A program made the position numbers and the translations under genes. A stretch of 64,000 bases of DNA. Source: Bactrocera neohumeralis (taxonomy: Eukaryota; Arthropoda; Insecta; Diptera; Tephritidae). The stretch is from NCBI RefSeq assembly GCF_024586455.1, contig NC_065920.1, positions 74,578,215-74,642,214 on the forward strand. Reading direction: 5' to 3'. The notes below the pieces were generated by a model that saw only the letters and a program-made list of their open reading frames with translations, was not told the DNA's origin and ran no database searches. Shown here in pieces: positions 25,750 through 37,854 of the stretch; the stretch's first letter is position 1, and every line of letters starts with the position of its first letter.

Positions 25750-26667
25750 TTAGTTTGTGAATTAAGTATGTCATTTTGGGTAAAGCAATTTTTGTTGTTC
25801 TGAAAAAAATGGATAAAAAGATATTTCGGGTGGAACAAAATTCTGTTGAAGCCAAGCTGTCGATTGGTCAATATTATTTGGACTCTGCACCAAAGAAATC
25901 AACATTTGCAAAGTGTCGTTTTGAGTTTCAACAAAGCGAAATGGGCACCGACGACGATAAAGGCAGTGAACGCCATAAAGAGGCTTTACCGACGATAAAT
26001 TCAAAAAAGTTCTAAAAATCATTTTAGATTGCCTTTGAGGGAAGCTATTCGAGATATTAGGCATTCTAAATATATCAACTGAATGTGTAAATCATATCTT
26101 TCACAAAAATTTAGGTATGAGAAAGCGATGTGCAAAGTGTGTGTCGAGCGAGCTCACTTTTGACCAAAAAAAAGATGAGCTGAGGAATCGGAGCCGTGTA
26201 TCATTTTCATTTCACTCCGAATTCCAATAGACAGTCACTCGAGTGGACTGCACACGATCACACGATGAACCCGCAACAGTAGGCTGGCAAGGATATGGCG
26301 CAGGGAGTAATTTTTATTGACTACTGTGAAAAATGAAGAACCATCATGAGATACTATTACATAACGTTATTGGACCGTTTGAAGGACGTAAGAAGCCGAA
26401 AAACGGCCACATTTGAAGAAAAGAAAACGCTGTTTAACCAAGACAATACACCGTGTCACAAGTCAATGAAAACTATATTGAAAGTCCATGAATCGGACTT
26501 CGAATTGCTTTCGTATCCAGCGTATTCTCTATATCTTGTTCCCAGTCACTATTTCCTGTTCTCAGACCTCAAAAGTATATTCGATGGGAAGAAATTTTCG
26601 TCGAATAAAGGGGTTATCCCCGAAACCATTTTTTTGTGTAGTAAGAAGAATTTTTCATTAAACAGGT
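25750..26667 (+). mobile_element. Degraded mariner transposase gene
   Basis: Pieces in several frames follow the mariner order: an N-terminal helix-turn-helix part (SIGQYYLDSAPKKSTFAKCR, FEFQQSEMGT), SEWTAHDEPA-like sequence near 26240, and a continuous stretch at 26346-26660 with TFEEKKTLFNQDNTPCHKSM, SYPAYSLYLVPSHYFLFSDL and GKKFSSN. The DNxPCH and PSHYFLF lines correspond to the second and third catalytic Asp regions; the usual D of PSDYFLF is H here. The 3' end is lost where the next element starts. Confidence 0.8.
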
Positions 26668-27750
26668 AAGGAAGGTCTAAGTTCGGGTGTCACCGAACAT
26701 TTAACTCTCGCATGATAAAGTGATAATCGAGATTTCATTATCCGTCACTTACATATTTTTTTATTTTGCTGTAAAATTAATTAGATTAGTAGTTCCTGAG
26801 ATTTGGTTTTTCGTCCATAAGGAAGGACTAAGTTCGGGTGTCACCGAACATTTTATACTCTCGCATGATAAAGGGATAATCGAGATTTCATTATCCGTCA
26901 TTTACATGTTTTTCAAATACCGTATTTGTGTAAAGTTTTATTCCGCTATCATCATTGGTTCCTAATGTATATATTATACAGAGAAGGCATCAGATGGGAT
27001 TCAAAATAGCGTTATATTGGAAGAAGGCGTGGTTGTAAACCGATTTCACCCATATTTCATACATGTCATCAGGGTGTTAAGAAGATATTATATACCGAAT
27101 TTCATTGAAATCGGTAAAGTAGTTCCTGAGATATGGTTTTTGGTCCATAAGTAGGCGACGCCACGCCCATTTTCCATTTTTAAAAAAAGCCTGGGTGCAG
27201 CTTTCTTTCTGCCATTTCTTCCGTAAAATTTATTGTTTCTGACGTTTTTTGTTAGTCGGTTAACGCACTTTTAGTGATTTTCAACATAACCTTTGTATGG
27301 GAGGTGGGCGTGGTTATTATCCGATTTCTTCCATTTTTAAACTGTATATAGAAATGCCTGAAGGAAACGACTCTGTAGAGTTTGGTTGACATAGCCATAG
27401 TAGTTTCCGAGATATGTACAAAAAACTTAGTAGGGGATGGGGCCACGCCCACTTTTCCAAAAAAATTACATGCAAATATGTCCCTCCCTAATGCGATCCT
27501 TTGTGCCAAATTTCACTTTAATATCTTTATTTATGGCTTAGTTATGACACTTTATAGGCTTTCGGTTTTCGCCATTTTGACGGACGGACGGACAGACAGA
27601 CATCCGGATTTCAACTCCACTCGTCACCCTGATCACTTTGGTATATATAAGCCTATATCTGACTCTTTTAGTTTTAGGACTTACAAACAACCGTTATGTG
27701 AACAAAACTATAATACTCTCCTTAGCAACTTTTTTGCGAGAGTATAAAAT
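26668..27750. mobile_element. Non-coding element with 16-bp terminal inverted repeats and duplicated head
   Basis: ATTTTATACTCTCGCA at 26850-26865 is repeated exactly inverted at 27735-27750. In front lies GTTCGGGTGTCACCGAAC, a hairpin. The head, beginning AAGGAAGG, is present twice (26668 and 26819), 151 bp apart. The interior has recurring phrases (AGTTCCTGAGAT, CCACGCCCA) and a GGAC/AGAC tetranucleotide run at 27581-27603. Open frames within it are not genes. I recall similar repeats from tephritid genomes. Confidence 0.75.
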
Positions 27751-27929
27751 GGAATCACACAGCTGCGCATGAGTCAGAAGACTTGTTAGCAAAAGGTTAC
27801 ACCGAAAGGCTACCCATTTGCTTGAGCATATGCTCTACACTATTCAGTTCGCTACCCTCCAACTCTTGACGAATCAAAAACAGCTATTATTTCCAAAGTC
27901 GACAGAAACTAACTAAAAAGTTCTTCTCA

Positions 27930-28490
27930 GTTATTTTTTTATTGTTTGCCGAGGAACGATGATAGGTCTGGTTAATAGATGACTCTTCGTGAGATCGCAC
28001 TTGGACATATACAAGCAGTCTTTTCTGAAGCCAAGAAAACAGAACTCATGTATTTGATCATATAAGTCAGCAAAGCGTTGAGATATTTCCTGCTGTTTCT
28101 GCAGCAAGCACACTTTAAGATTATTCCATCATGCACGATGATACGGCAATGGCTTCCATAACTAGGGAGAGGCTTGTTTCACGGATGGGAAAGAGCTCAC
28201 TGGATCTCTTAAGATCGATATTCTATCAAAAGGAAATTGCACATAAAGCGATAGTAGCCCAGCGCTGGATAAGCTCCCCCAAATCCCATCTATCCAATAG
28301 TAGAACACATGAGGAGAGTGGAATAGGTACCACTGATAGAGGGGCTAGGATGTTTTTTTTTTTTGTTTTTTGTTAGGTCGTCAGATTTACAGTTACCTGT
28401 GTTTCCGCTGTGTCCTGGTACCCATACTAAGTAGTCTTATGGCTAATTCATCGTTGTCATCAATAACGAGACATTCTTTACCCAACTCTG
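27930..28490 (-). mobile_element. LINE relic: RNase H end to C-terminus
   Basis: The minus strand reads LVWVPGHSGNTGNCKSDD (about 28370-28430), then LLDRWDLGELIQRWATIALC and NIDLKRSSELF near 28190-28300, then a Cys-containing C-terminal remnant. This is the order of I/LOA-type LINE second open frames, with frameshifts. Confidence 0.7.
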
Positions 28491-29860
28491 AATGCACGGT
28501 TAGAAATTCTCTACCCCTATCCCTCCCCAGCTCCTACTCCCTCGCAGGTAAGTGGACAAAGAAAAAGTCGCCAGTGTTTGCATTGGTCAAAGCGTGTGAA
28601 AATTTCTGAATGTTCAGACACGTGTTCAGTTAGAAAACCAGATTATCTGAGTAACCTTCACCGCCATAGACTTTCCGGCGACATCTGTGTATAGTCAGAA
28701 TAGTATTAACGAACTTGTTGAAACTTCAATTTTGTATACTTCATCTATAATCGGTATGTTTTTAGCTAAAGATCAGAACTTTATAACTGTATAAACATAT
28801 AACAGTGAGAAAGATATAGTTGTCGAGGGATATATAGTCGAAGCTTTCTAAAACAAGAGGTTGTGCCATATTTCTAAAAACAATTGTATCACCGAAAACT
28901 CAACCGTACACATGTGTCTATTAAGCGTTAACTTAAGAAAGTTATGTTCGAAAAAATAATTCATTTCTACATTCCAGACTTTTTTCTGATCAAGAAATAC
29001 TGCTGCCTTCAGGATTCTATTAACTCAACAAAGGTGATATACATGGCAGGCTCAACCTTCGCCTAAAGCCTATTGAACTTTTCCCGATAACAAATGTTAT
29101 GAGAGATCTTACACCATCTGAAATTCTCTATTGAATCCCCGAACTGCAATGGAACGCTCTACTCATACTGATCCAAATTCAACTTACTAGCATTAATGTT
29201 AAATAATAAAATCTTATACTGATGAATTAAAATTGAGATGTTTTAAAGACAATGAGTTCTGCGTAGAAACGCCAGCAGAAGCAGAGAAAATTGCATTGTT
29301 TTCTTTCAACAGCAACCATTCAGAGGATGTTGGGAAAAATCTCTTAAAAACTAAAAATCTTCTCGGCTCTTTCTTAGAGCAATCTTGGACAAAGAACTCA
29401 TTTGTTGGCGTTCCTTATGCTGTATGTAGTATATATAATTTAACATAACCTCATTTGATATTTAAAAAATGCTTTTAAAGTAACAAGATTAATACTGGAA
29501 TCTCCCTAAATTTTTGGCCAATTTCATTCATATATGCATTTACTTTGTACTTATATAAATTAGCTCATATCGATTGCCATAATCATTCAAAATATCGAAT
29601 TATATTTATCTTAGATCTGACCTAGAACGTGCAAGAATTGAAGAGTGGCGAATCGAACGGATATGTAGCATACACACACAAAAACAATACTTAATAAAAA
29701 AGTTCACAAACTCTCTCCTTTAGTATTTTCTGTAAATATATCATATATTTATTGCCGTTATTATATTATTTTAAGCAGAGCGCAAACAAAGCGAACTTGG
29801 AAGTTGCCAATCGAAGACTGCTAGCGACCATAGCGGATTTCCTGAATATTTGTAAACAAT
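28491..29860. other. AT-rich spacer, no gene seen
   Basis: A 71-codon frame at 29233-29448 has no motif. Nothing else is recognised. Confidence 0.35.
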
Positions 29861-29864
29861 TTCA

Positions 29865-30100
29865 ATTTTCGAATGGATGAAAACGCTCCAGCTCTGAAAG
29901 TATTCGATGCAGTACCCGCCGGGAAGGAAGAAGGGGAAGACCTCCACTCTGTTGCGGAGATCAGGTGGAGAAGAACCTGGCTGCAATTGGTATCTCGAAT
30001 TGGCGCCAAACTGCGAAAAGTAGAAACGACTGGCGCGCTGTTGGAAACTCGACTATTACCAGGCAGGCGGTGTCTACGCCAATAAAGAAGAAAAAGAAAT
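29865..30100 (+). mobile_element. 3' end of an RTE-like LINE (tail A)
   Basis: The plus strand reads RMDENAPALKVFDAVPAG, then after a frameshift GDQVEKNLAAIGISNWRQTA and NDWRAV, the conserved end of RTE-type LINE proteins, followed by a short GAAGAA-rich 3' end. It is 5'-truncated. Confidence 0.75.
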
Positions 30101-31199
30101 AATTTCCATAACGATTTTACTCTTCTTCCCTCATATCTATATAAATGAACTGCTCCTTATTTTTACTATAATTAGCATCTATTTAGATGCGTTTAAAGCG
30201 CTTATATGAACCATATATAATCAGATGTCCATAAAGTTAGTTTTTATATATTAAACAATAATTTCTAAAAGTTGCAAGCAATATTCTGATAATTCCGCAA
30301 CACCAGACAGACTAATCCCTAAACTCGCTTCAACCAACCACACGGTACCAAAACCCTATCTAGCACCCGTAAATGCATAATTAGTTGACCTCTAACTCAC
30401 CTCAACTGATAAGCGGCGAGTAGCCGGCGAATTCATTTACACCACATTGATATAATGTTTATATTTATATTTTCTAGAAATATATGTAAATATATATACA
30501 TTTATAAATTTTCCTGTGTTTATAAGCATCTGATTAAATACAATATGCTTAGACATAAATCATATTTGAAAAGGTCATTAACGTTCGCACTAGTTTTTAA
30601 AATTATCGTCTTAGGTGAGTTATATGTAATTCGAAACAAATAGAGATTTTTGTGGTAAAAACTTAGACTTGTTACCTCGACTCAGGCTTAGGCTGTATAT
30701 AGTAACTTTATTATAAAATCGAACTAATTCGTAAACAAAAGAAGCCTAAGTTCATAAATAGTTTCTGTAAAATGGTGCTTTATAGCGTACAGATAGAGAG
30801 CCACACGACTTTTTCGTCAAACTCCGAGAAAGAATTCGAGTAAGTTTAGCGTTCGTACACGCATATGTGTGCGTAGAAAAAGAAATAGAGAAGAGATACT
30901 AAAAAATTAGATTTCATGCGGTAAATAATATTTTTTCGGCAATTAAAAGTAAGTAAACAAACGTATGAAAACAAAGAATGAAAATAAATGCTAGGGATTT
31001 TTTTTCTTAGTCATAGATTCACGATTTCCGGCAATTTGTGTATTATTTAATAAAAAGCGAATGACAGTGGCATAGATTTAGAGGTATTTGAGAGGCAACT
31101 GTAATTTTAAACAGAAAGCCAGAGCAAAAGTTGCTTGAAAATATTTATGTTTCGAAACAAATCATTTCAAAAAGAATTGGAAATCTACTTTCTCTAGAC
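30101..31199. other. AT-rich spacer, no gene seen
   Basis: Two donor-like GTAAGT sites (30842 and 30948) lie in AT-rich DNA without a coding frame. Confidence 0.35.
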
Positions 31200-31862
31200 T
31201 TAATGTGACAGAATTAAATAGGGAGGGTACTATCTTCTCTAAGAGTCTACAACCATTGGCGTACGCCGATTACATTGGTATCATTGGCTTCAACAACCGC
31301 GCCGTTAGGTGTGCGTTCTTCAGAATGGATACGGAAGCGAAGCAAATGGGCAAGATGAACGAGGGCAAGACGAGATATCTCCTGTCAACAAACAAACAGT
31401 CGTCGTACTCCCGACTAAGCTCGCATGTCACTGTTGACAGTCATAACTTTGAAGTTGTAGATAATTTCGTCTAATTAGGAACCAGTATAAATACCACCAA
31501 CAATGTCAGCCTGGAAATCCAACGCAGGATAACTCTTGCCAACAGGTGCTATTTTGGACTGAGTAGGCAAGTTCTCTCTCGACGAACAAAGACCAAACTA
31601 AATAAGTCACTCATAATTCGCGGCCTGCTATATGGTGCAGAGGCTTGGACGATGACAACAACTGATGAGCCGACGTTGCGAGTTTTCGAGAGAAAGGCGA
31701 AAGATTCTGCGAAAGCCACGGCGAATATCGCATTCGATGGAATGATGAGCTGTATGAGATATACGACGACATTGACATAGTTCAACGAATGGACTTACTT
31801 GCGCGCTGTTGTTAACCCCATATAACCGCGTAAGCGGTGACAATACCAGCAAAGAATAAGAA
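31200..31862 (+). mobile_element. RTE-like LINE reverse transcriptase relic with internal deletion
   Basis: It reads LAYADYIGIIGFNNRAVRCA (RT box with YAD-, normally YADD), then KQMGKMNEGKTRYLLSTNK, then in shifted frame VSLEIQRRITLANRCYFGL, LLYGAEAWTM and LRVFERKA. After IDIVQRM it jumps to RAVVNP and an AAGAATAAGAAGG tail that aligns with the 3' end of tail A at 29865-30100. The region between is deleted. Confidence 0.8.
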
Positions 31863-31889
31863 GGACCAATGATTCTCTATGCGCATATA

Positions 31890-32190
31890 GCATACCCATC
31901 ATTATCACTCTAAACTCAATATGATTCAATCAAAAAGGAGTTTCATCACTGAACATAATTTTTCGTGAAAATCCGGATCGGTGGCCATCTCGTGTTGGTA
32001 CTTTTTATCGAACCGACGACATGTTTGCTGGTTGTTCAGCTTCAATTCTTAAATGAGTTGGATTTTGTAAGCCCTGCGGATGGCCTAATTTTTGGGTATT
32101 CTTGAATATTCTGCCCCAAAGCAGAAATATTGTCTTCGGTGCGCACTGTACGCTGTCTCTGAGGTTGCGCTTTATCCACTATAGCAAACA
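31890..32190 (-). mobile_element. IS630/Tc1-like transposase relic, N-terminal half
   Basis: The minus strand reads RQRTVRTEDNISALGQNIQE, then a helix-turn-helix remnant (KIRPSAGLTKSNSF), then DPDFHEKLCSVMKL-like DNA corresponding to the DPDF..KIIFSDE line before the first catalytic Asp. It is the same family as 14890-15540, which keeps the complementary half. Confidence 0.6.
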
Positions 32191-32199
32191 TGGTTTGTA

Positions 32200-32639
32200 A
32201 CCTATCCATACTTGTCCAAATGACCTACTGTGCTGGGCGATTATGTCGACCAAACATTGGTTACAATTTTTTTAGAAAAAATTTAGATCAAGCTCTTCGT
32301 TGGTCAGCTTTGCTACAACAAGTCCATAATTTAATTCCCCGCGCTCCCCTATTGATCTATGTACTACCTACTACGACTACCTATTCTAATCTACGCCGCC
32401 ACTATAGTGAGATGATGAGTTGACCCCAAACAAGTGATAACCCCGATTCAGTCGAATCAAGACTTATATGTAAAACTCTTATCGCCGTTTTGAGTAAACC
32501 TAATGAGTGAATAGCAAATTTCAGATTATTATTAGCTTAAATATAATGTAAATAAACATATTTACTAACGGGTATTTTGCGACATTTATTATGCGAAACG
32601 AACAGTTTCTGCTTAGAGCTCGCCGTGAGCACAACAAAT
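32200..32639 (+). promoter_or_regulatory. Upstream region of the secreted-protein gene
   Basis: AT-rich DNA. The start site is probably close to the ATG, in 32590-32630, but I see no convincing TATA box or initiator. ATG context is CAACAAAT/ATG. Confidence 0.3.
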
Positions 32640-34676
32640 ATGTGGAGTAAAAATAAGTTCATTCAAATAATTTGGGCACTGCTGCTGCTACAGGTAAGGA
32701 AGAAACAATTAAACATGAAATATTTATAAAAATTAGATTCTTCGACGTTAACATTTTTCACAAATCGCATAAACATTTTGCAGTTGGTAGCTGCCGGCAT
32801 TACAAGACAAGGCAGGAGGGCTGAAGATTATGCGTATCCCAACGCCAATGGAGATGTGGATGCCGATGGCTTCCATACATTCACACGACAAGGCGTGACA
32901 TTGCGTATCCAGCCACGTACCAGAACCATACGCATTGACGGTAGGAACGCCAGCCCGGCGCAACTGTTGGAGCAAGCCAAGCAGGCAAGACAACTGGAAC
33001 TGCTAGCCGTGCGCCAGCTACTAAACACGCGACATCCCGTGAAGCGTACAAGCTTCGAAAATGGACGTAAGCAGACGATCACATATACGCTGGAGCCAGA
33101 CGGCAGCATTGTATGCAAGATAGTGGATGATATTGATATGGACGATGTGGATCGCCGTTTTGAAGAAATTTTCCAAAAGCAGCGCGAGAAGCAAGCGAAA
33201 GAGCAACCGAATAAAATCGCGGATTGGGAATGGTCTGAGGACAATGATGAACCGGCGCAGCGTCCAATATTTCGCGCGCCGTTGCAGCCTTATCCTGCAG
33301 GTCAACCGTACGTACCAACACCACCGCAATCACCACAACCGGCTGAGCAACAGCCAACGTTCTACCAGCCACCACGATTTCAACCAGCTTGGCCGACGCG
33401 TGATCAAGACGATCCCTTCAATCCACCTGGGCTGCCTACAATGAACAGTTTTGATGATGATGAGGAGGATCTTTTTGATGCATACGATAAGGCTTATCCT
33501 TCACCGGTTGGGCCGACAAACACGGTTTCGAACACAAACACCTATAAGGATAATACGACTTTAACGACCGCTCCAAATGAGTGGAAACGTAAAACGGTAA
33601 AAACTTCGACAAATACACAACCCCGACCGGTAGAAGAGGCATCTACGACAGTGCGTAATGTACCAAATTTAGAAGATTTTCTCAGAGAACAATACAATCC
33701 TAGCCCGAAGACCCAACCAGAGCCAGTTACACCCAGCACGACAACTTCAACCACACCTAAAATCATAAAGACTATCAATGTTCAGGACTTACCACCCATA
33801 GCTTTACTGAATCCCAACAAGCAGTTACATGAACAATTCCTACAACCACTCACACCCAACGCAGCCGGTGAACAACCAAAACCCATTAAAACACTGCGGG
33901 TGGATAATATACCACCCAGTTCGGTTCCAGATACGGATACCGATCGTTATGAGCAAAGAAAAGTACAGACGATTACGAAAACCATCCATGGCAATCAGAT
34001 GCCAACAGCAGCCGATTTAGATCCCAAAATGTTGGATATGTTACAACGTGCCGGCATAACACCTGAAGACATTGCCAACGCGAATGGACAAACAATAACA
34101 AAGACTCGCGTTGAACCCGACGGTCGTACGGTGACCACTACATATCGCATAAATCGCGGCAACACGCTTGCACCTTCCTCTTTCGATGAACCCAAACGTG
34201 GCGCCACATACCCTGAAGATACAAACAACTGGCGTCCTTATGGTGTACCGTCGGGTTTCCGCGTCCCGCTGCCACCTAAACATCAGAGTGCTAGCCATTT
34301 TGGCGTCGACTTCACACCTTTCTCCGCTGGTTCGGTGGTGGCTGCTGTCACCACAACTACCACTGCGCGACCATTGGTACGCGACCGTGAGCCCTTGGAG
34401 CCGCAAGATGAAGATAATGAAAATGCCGTCACTTTAAATCCTTTACTCATACATCCGGTACAACCGGTCGTCACAAAGACCTTGGCTGCTGGTGATCCGA
34501 ACTTGATCAGGGTCAGAAGCCCTATCGCGGAATTTTTGATCAAATGCGGCTTATCGGTGCCTGATTTGCGGGCCAATAAAGGCGAGTATGTCAGAACTTT
34601 TCTCGATCCGGATGGAAGTGTACTAACAGCTCGATTTATACTAACTGGTCCAATTTTGCACTCGTTTCAAAAGTAA
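32640..34676 (+). CDS. Secreted Pro/Thr/Gln-rich protein with three 'PDG' modules; two exons
   Basis: Exon 1 is 32640-32693 and exon 2 is 32784-34676. The 90-nt intron has GTAAGG at its start and TTTTGCAG at its end, and both junctions are phase 0. The product is 648 aa. I chose the ATG at 32640 because it has A at -3 and supplies a signal peptide: a short basic N-terminus, the hydrophobic run IIWALLLLQLVAAG across the splice junction, and a likely cleavage near VAA-G. Then come a mixed domain (about 35-150), a Pro/Gln-rich stretch (about 175-240), an acidic patch, and Thr-rich linkers (about 260-350 and 520-550). Three diverged modules centre on PDG at residues 123-125, 463-465 and 627-629. 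No membrane anchor, catalytic motif or Cys pattern is visible; Cys is very rare. Extracellular or cuticle/matrix function is inference only. Two AATAAA signals follow, at 34709 and 34731. I do not recognise the family. Confidence 0.88.
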
Positions 34677-34708
34677 TTAGTTACTAGATAGTTTATATTT
34701 CTTGCCTG

Positions 34709-34736
34709 AATAAAATATATTTACGAATTTAATAAA
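34709..34736 (+). terminator. Polyadenylation signals of the secreted-protein gene
   Basis: Two AATAAA hexamers at 34709-34714 and 34731-34736 lie 33 and 55 nt past the TAA stop at 34674. They imply a very short 3' UTR. Confidence 0.7.
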
Positions 34737-34739
34737 AAT

Positions 34740-35440
34740 TAGATGAGACATTTGTTTAAAACTTTTGTGGCATTTTCAATGAGATATTCGATTGATTCCG
34801 AAAGCGGATCCTTCTCATTTTTTAGAACTACAAAATATGGATTCTCGAAGTCGCCTCTCTTTGTACCAAATGGAAAAAGAATTTAAAAATGTTGAGAATT
34901 TGATAAATTTTGGTTGCACCTATTTTTTAATAGACAGTTTTGGAGACACCTGATTCTACTTCTTTGTACTAAGGAGTCAATTTTGTTATATGAGTGAATT
35001 TTCAGAACTTGCAGAAAGATTTAATGTTTACAGTAGGCAGATTAGTATTTTCTGCCAATAACTATAATGGTATGAATCCTTGATGAGAAGTAAATTGACG
35101 TAGGTTTTAATCGACTGTAAGGGATTTGACAACTTTCATAAACTTGTTATTAATATTTGCTTGGCTTTATGATCGCATTTTTTGAGAACAGGTGAATCTA
35201 AGGGTTTGGAACGGAACTGAATAGATTTAGATTTTATGGAGAAATATTGATCAATTTGATTGACATATCCTAATGAAGCTAAGCTAACTAAAAGATGTTC
35301 ATCTTTTGGTGATACTAATATGATTAGATTTGAAATCCGGAAAATACGGTCCATATGTAACTATAGACTGATCAAATTAGACCCGGCACGCTCAAACGGC
35401 GTAAAGAATTCAAGAATTTTACAATATTTTTTATGTACGT
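34740..35440. other. AT-rich spacer, no gene seen
   Basis: Follows the polyadenylation sites of the secreted-protein gene. The overlapping short frames at 35136-35586 are partly mariner-derived. Confidence 0.4.
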
Positions 35441-35444
35441 GTGA

Positions 35445-35885
35445 AGTTTTATGTATATATATCAATTGGCGTGAGATTGAATACAAAGCGTTCAGTGAAG
35501 GTCGCGAAGTCCAAGAAAAATTGCCTCATGCGAGTCGTTTCTTCACCTCTGATAATGATGATAACATCGAAAAGTTAAAGAGGTAGTGCTTGAAAATCAC
35601 CTTATTGGCATCAGAGAGAAAGCAGAGAATCATAGCAATACTTGTGGATCGACACTTTACACATTTTGGTTAATATTTTGGGTATGAAGCTACACTAGCA
35701 CCTAGAGACTTGAATGTTTTGCAAAAACAGCATAGAGTAGAACCTTTTATTACACAAATGCATCATTACTGGTAACGAAACGTCAGTTTATGAATATGAC
35801 TTCGACAATTCAACCAATGGCGCTCCAAAATGAACAGAAACCGAAAAGCCGAAAATCACTGAAAGGATTAAGAGTTTATTTTGAA
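35445..35885 (+). mobile_element. Mariner transposase relic
   Basis: It reads EYKAFSEGREVQEKLPHASR, DNDDNIEKLKR, then in other frames APRDLNVLQKQHRV and EYDFDNSTNGAPK. This is the N-terminal to first-catalytic-region order of mariner. The 3' half is absent. Confidence 0.75.
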
Positions 35886-36585
35886 GGATTAGGAAGTTAT
35901 ATTAATTAAGATTTGTAGTAAAAAGTGTTAAAATTAGTTTCTTGTCTATCGGGTTCAGATTTGATCAACTTGTCAGTATATAGGCACATATTAAAGACAT
36001 CTGAATGAATTAATGAATGGATGTTAGTCCCCAGCGCACTGTTATTCGAGTCCTAACAGGAGCGTATTTGTTCGATTTTTCAACTTAGCGGATCGGAAAG
36101 TAAAAAAGGACACCTTACAAAATGAGAATTATTTTCCCTTTGCTCTGGATCCTTAAGGTGAACCACCATTAGAAGGAACCTGAGAAACTGGGCTGTCAGT
36201 TTACCTAGGCAGACGGTAAGCTCTTTTGGTAAAATGGAAAATTCTTGGACAAATCCAATAAAACTGATATGATTTCATTTACATGAAGATACACTATTAC
36301 TGTGATACACTAAGGACAATCCCAACAATTGCACTCAATGTCATTCTACACTTCGTAAACATAGCTGGTAGGTGCTAGGCGGCGAAGACTGCTATTACAT
36401 TTAGGTAAGCTAAGTATATGATGGGCACCGGGCATAGACACTCGGAAATCTTCTACTACCTTGATTGTATTCCTGACAATCTAGATCGCTGCAAATCAAA
36501 ATCTCTGCTGGCGGTTCCTTATCAGTTCACAAACCTGCGAAGAATTTTTTTGGTTGGGACGTAGCCGTTGGCTAGCGAGTACAGC
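35886..36585. other. Spacer with possible LINE debris
   Basis: MGTGHRHSEI at about 36420-36450 faintly recalls the LINE RNase H 'PGHxxI' line, but it is too short to call. Confidence 0.3.
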
Positions 36586-36589
36586 GAAC

Positions 36590-36880
36590 TTTTTCACTCA
36601 TAGATCGAAGTTAAAGGGGTAGTTCTGTCGGCAGCTCTCCATAAACTCTAATTTCAGACTACCAGACCACTGTAGCGTTTTCAAAGCGGAAGTAAGAGCC
36701 ATCAAAAAAGCAGTAGGTGTGCTGCTTTCCTCAGTTTCAATTGGATTAAATTGGAAGCGAATCTGTGTTTCACAACCTTCTTTTGTTTTAGCGTTGGAAC
36801 TTTCGACCTTCAGTGAGCTCAGCAAGTGCTGGTCAACAACCAGAACTTATGTATCTGTGAGATCTTTATGGCGCAGAGTG
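36590..36880 (+). mobile_element. LINE RNase H fragment
   Basis: It reads NFRLPDHCSVFKAEVRAIKK and then AVGVLLSS, the N-terminal RNase H segment ('SVFxAExxAI', containing the second catalytic residue Glu) of I/LOA-type LINEs. Confidence 0.7.
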
Positions 36881-37850
36881 AATCGCAATAGGTCCTCCCA
36901 ACTACTGGCTCTTAAGAAAGCCAATTTCGTTGCAATAACACATATGTGTCCAATAGGTTTACACGCGGTGCGGATATATACTGTATTTTGTCGGGCGCTC
37001 TTTGCCAAAGCTGTTTGAGTTTGAACAAGTATCATCTTGTCATCCACTATTGCTCGACTTGTGTCAGTCTGAGATTGTAATATATCGGTAAACACATCTT
37101 CGGCGAATCTAATAAAGTGGCTGACCTGGATACTAACCGGTTTTATAAATTTGTTGTAAGCTCAAAACGCTTTGTTCACCTATGAAGAACTGGTGATCCA
37201 CTTTTAGAAGTTTATATGCAACACAAAGGTGAATATATGTATGTCCAAGTACGATCCACGGATTTTGGATCTACCCTACGACCTAACCTAAACTAACTTT
37301 CCACTTAGCGAAATATAGCAAAAATTTACTTGTTAATCAAAACTATTTGTGAACAATAATTGTATAAAAGCGAAATTACTATTTTCATTAATTATTTTAA
37401 AGAGAAAAATTAATTCTGAGTAATGAAAAATACTTGAATTTTTATAATTGTCGATTTTATATAGGTTCCACCCTTTTTAGTCATCAGCTAGTCATCAATT
37501 ACCACATATAAATATGTTAGCTTGCATTATATGCGACTTAAGTTCGCACATATGTGCTTATATGGGTTTGTTATATACCACTTTAAATGCATATATACAT
37601 ATGCATATGTACATATATTTATACATATACATATATAAATATATTATATGTACATATGTATGCATGTGTAGGCCCACTAGCATTATTAATTTAGCTAGCC
37701 AACAAAATCAATCAGTAGCCCTTAAACAATAAATTTTCTATAACATATTTCTATCAAAATTATATACATATATAATTTCAGTTTTACATAAAAAAATTTT
37801 TTGCGAACGAAAAAACAACAAACAAACATTTTTGCTTTAATTTAAAATAC
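36881..37850. other. AT-rich spacer, no gene seen
   Basis: An alternating TACATATG-rich tract lies at 37580-37670. No coding sequence is visible. Confidence 0.4.
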
Positions 37851-37854
37851 TTAC

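Noticed and set aside
27252..27747. Open frames of 85 and 121 codons on opposite strands
   Set aside because: Both lie within the non-coding inverted-end element and translate its repeated phrases.
32748..34576. Antisense and alternate-frame open frames over the secreted-protein gene
   Set aside because: They are shadows of exon 2, which has the signal peptide, splice sites and polyadenylation signals.
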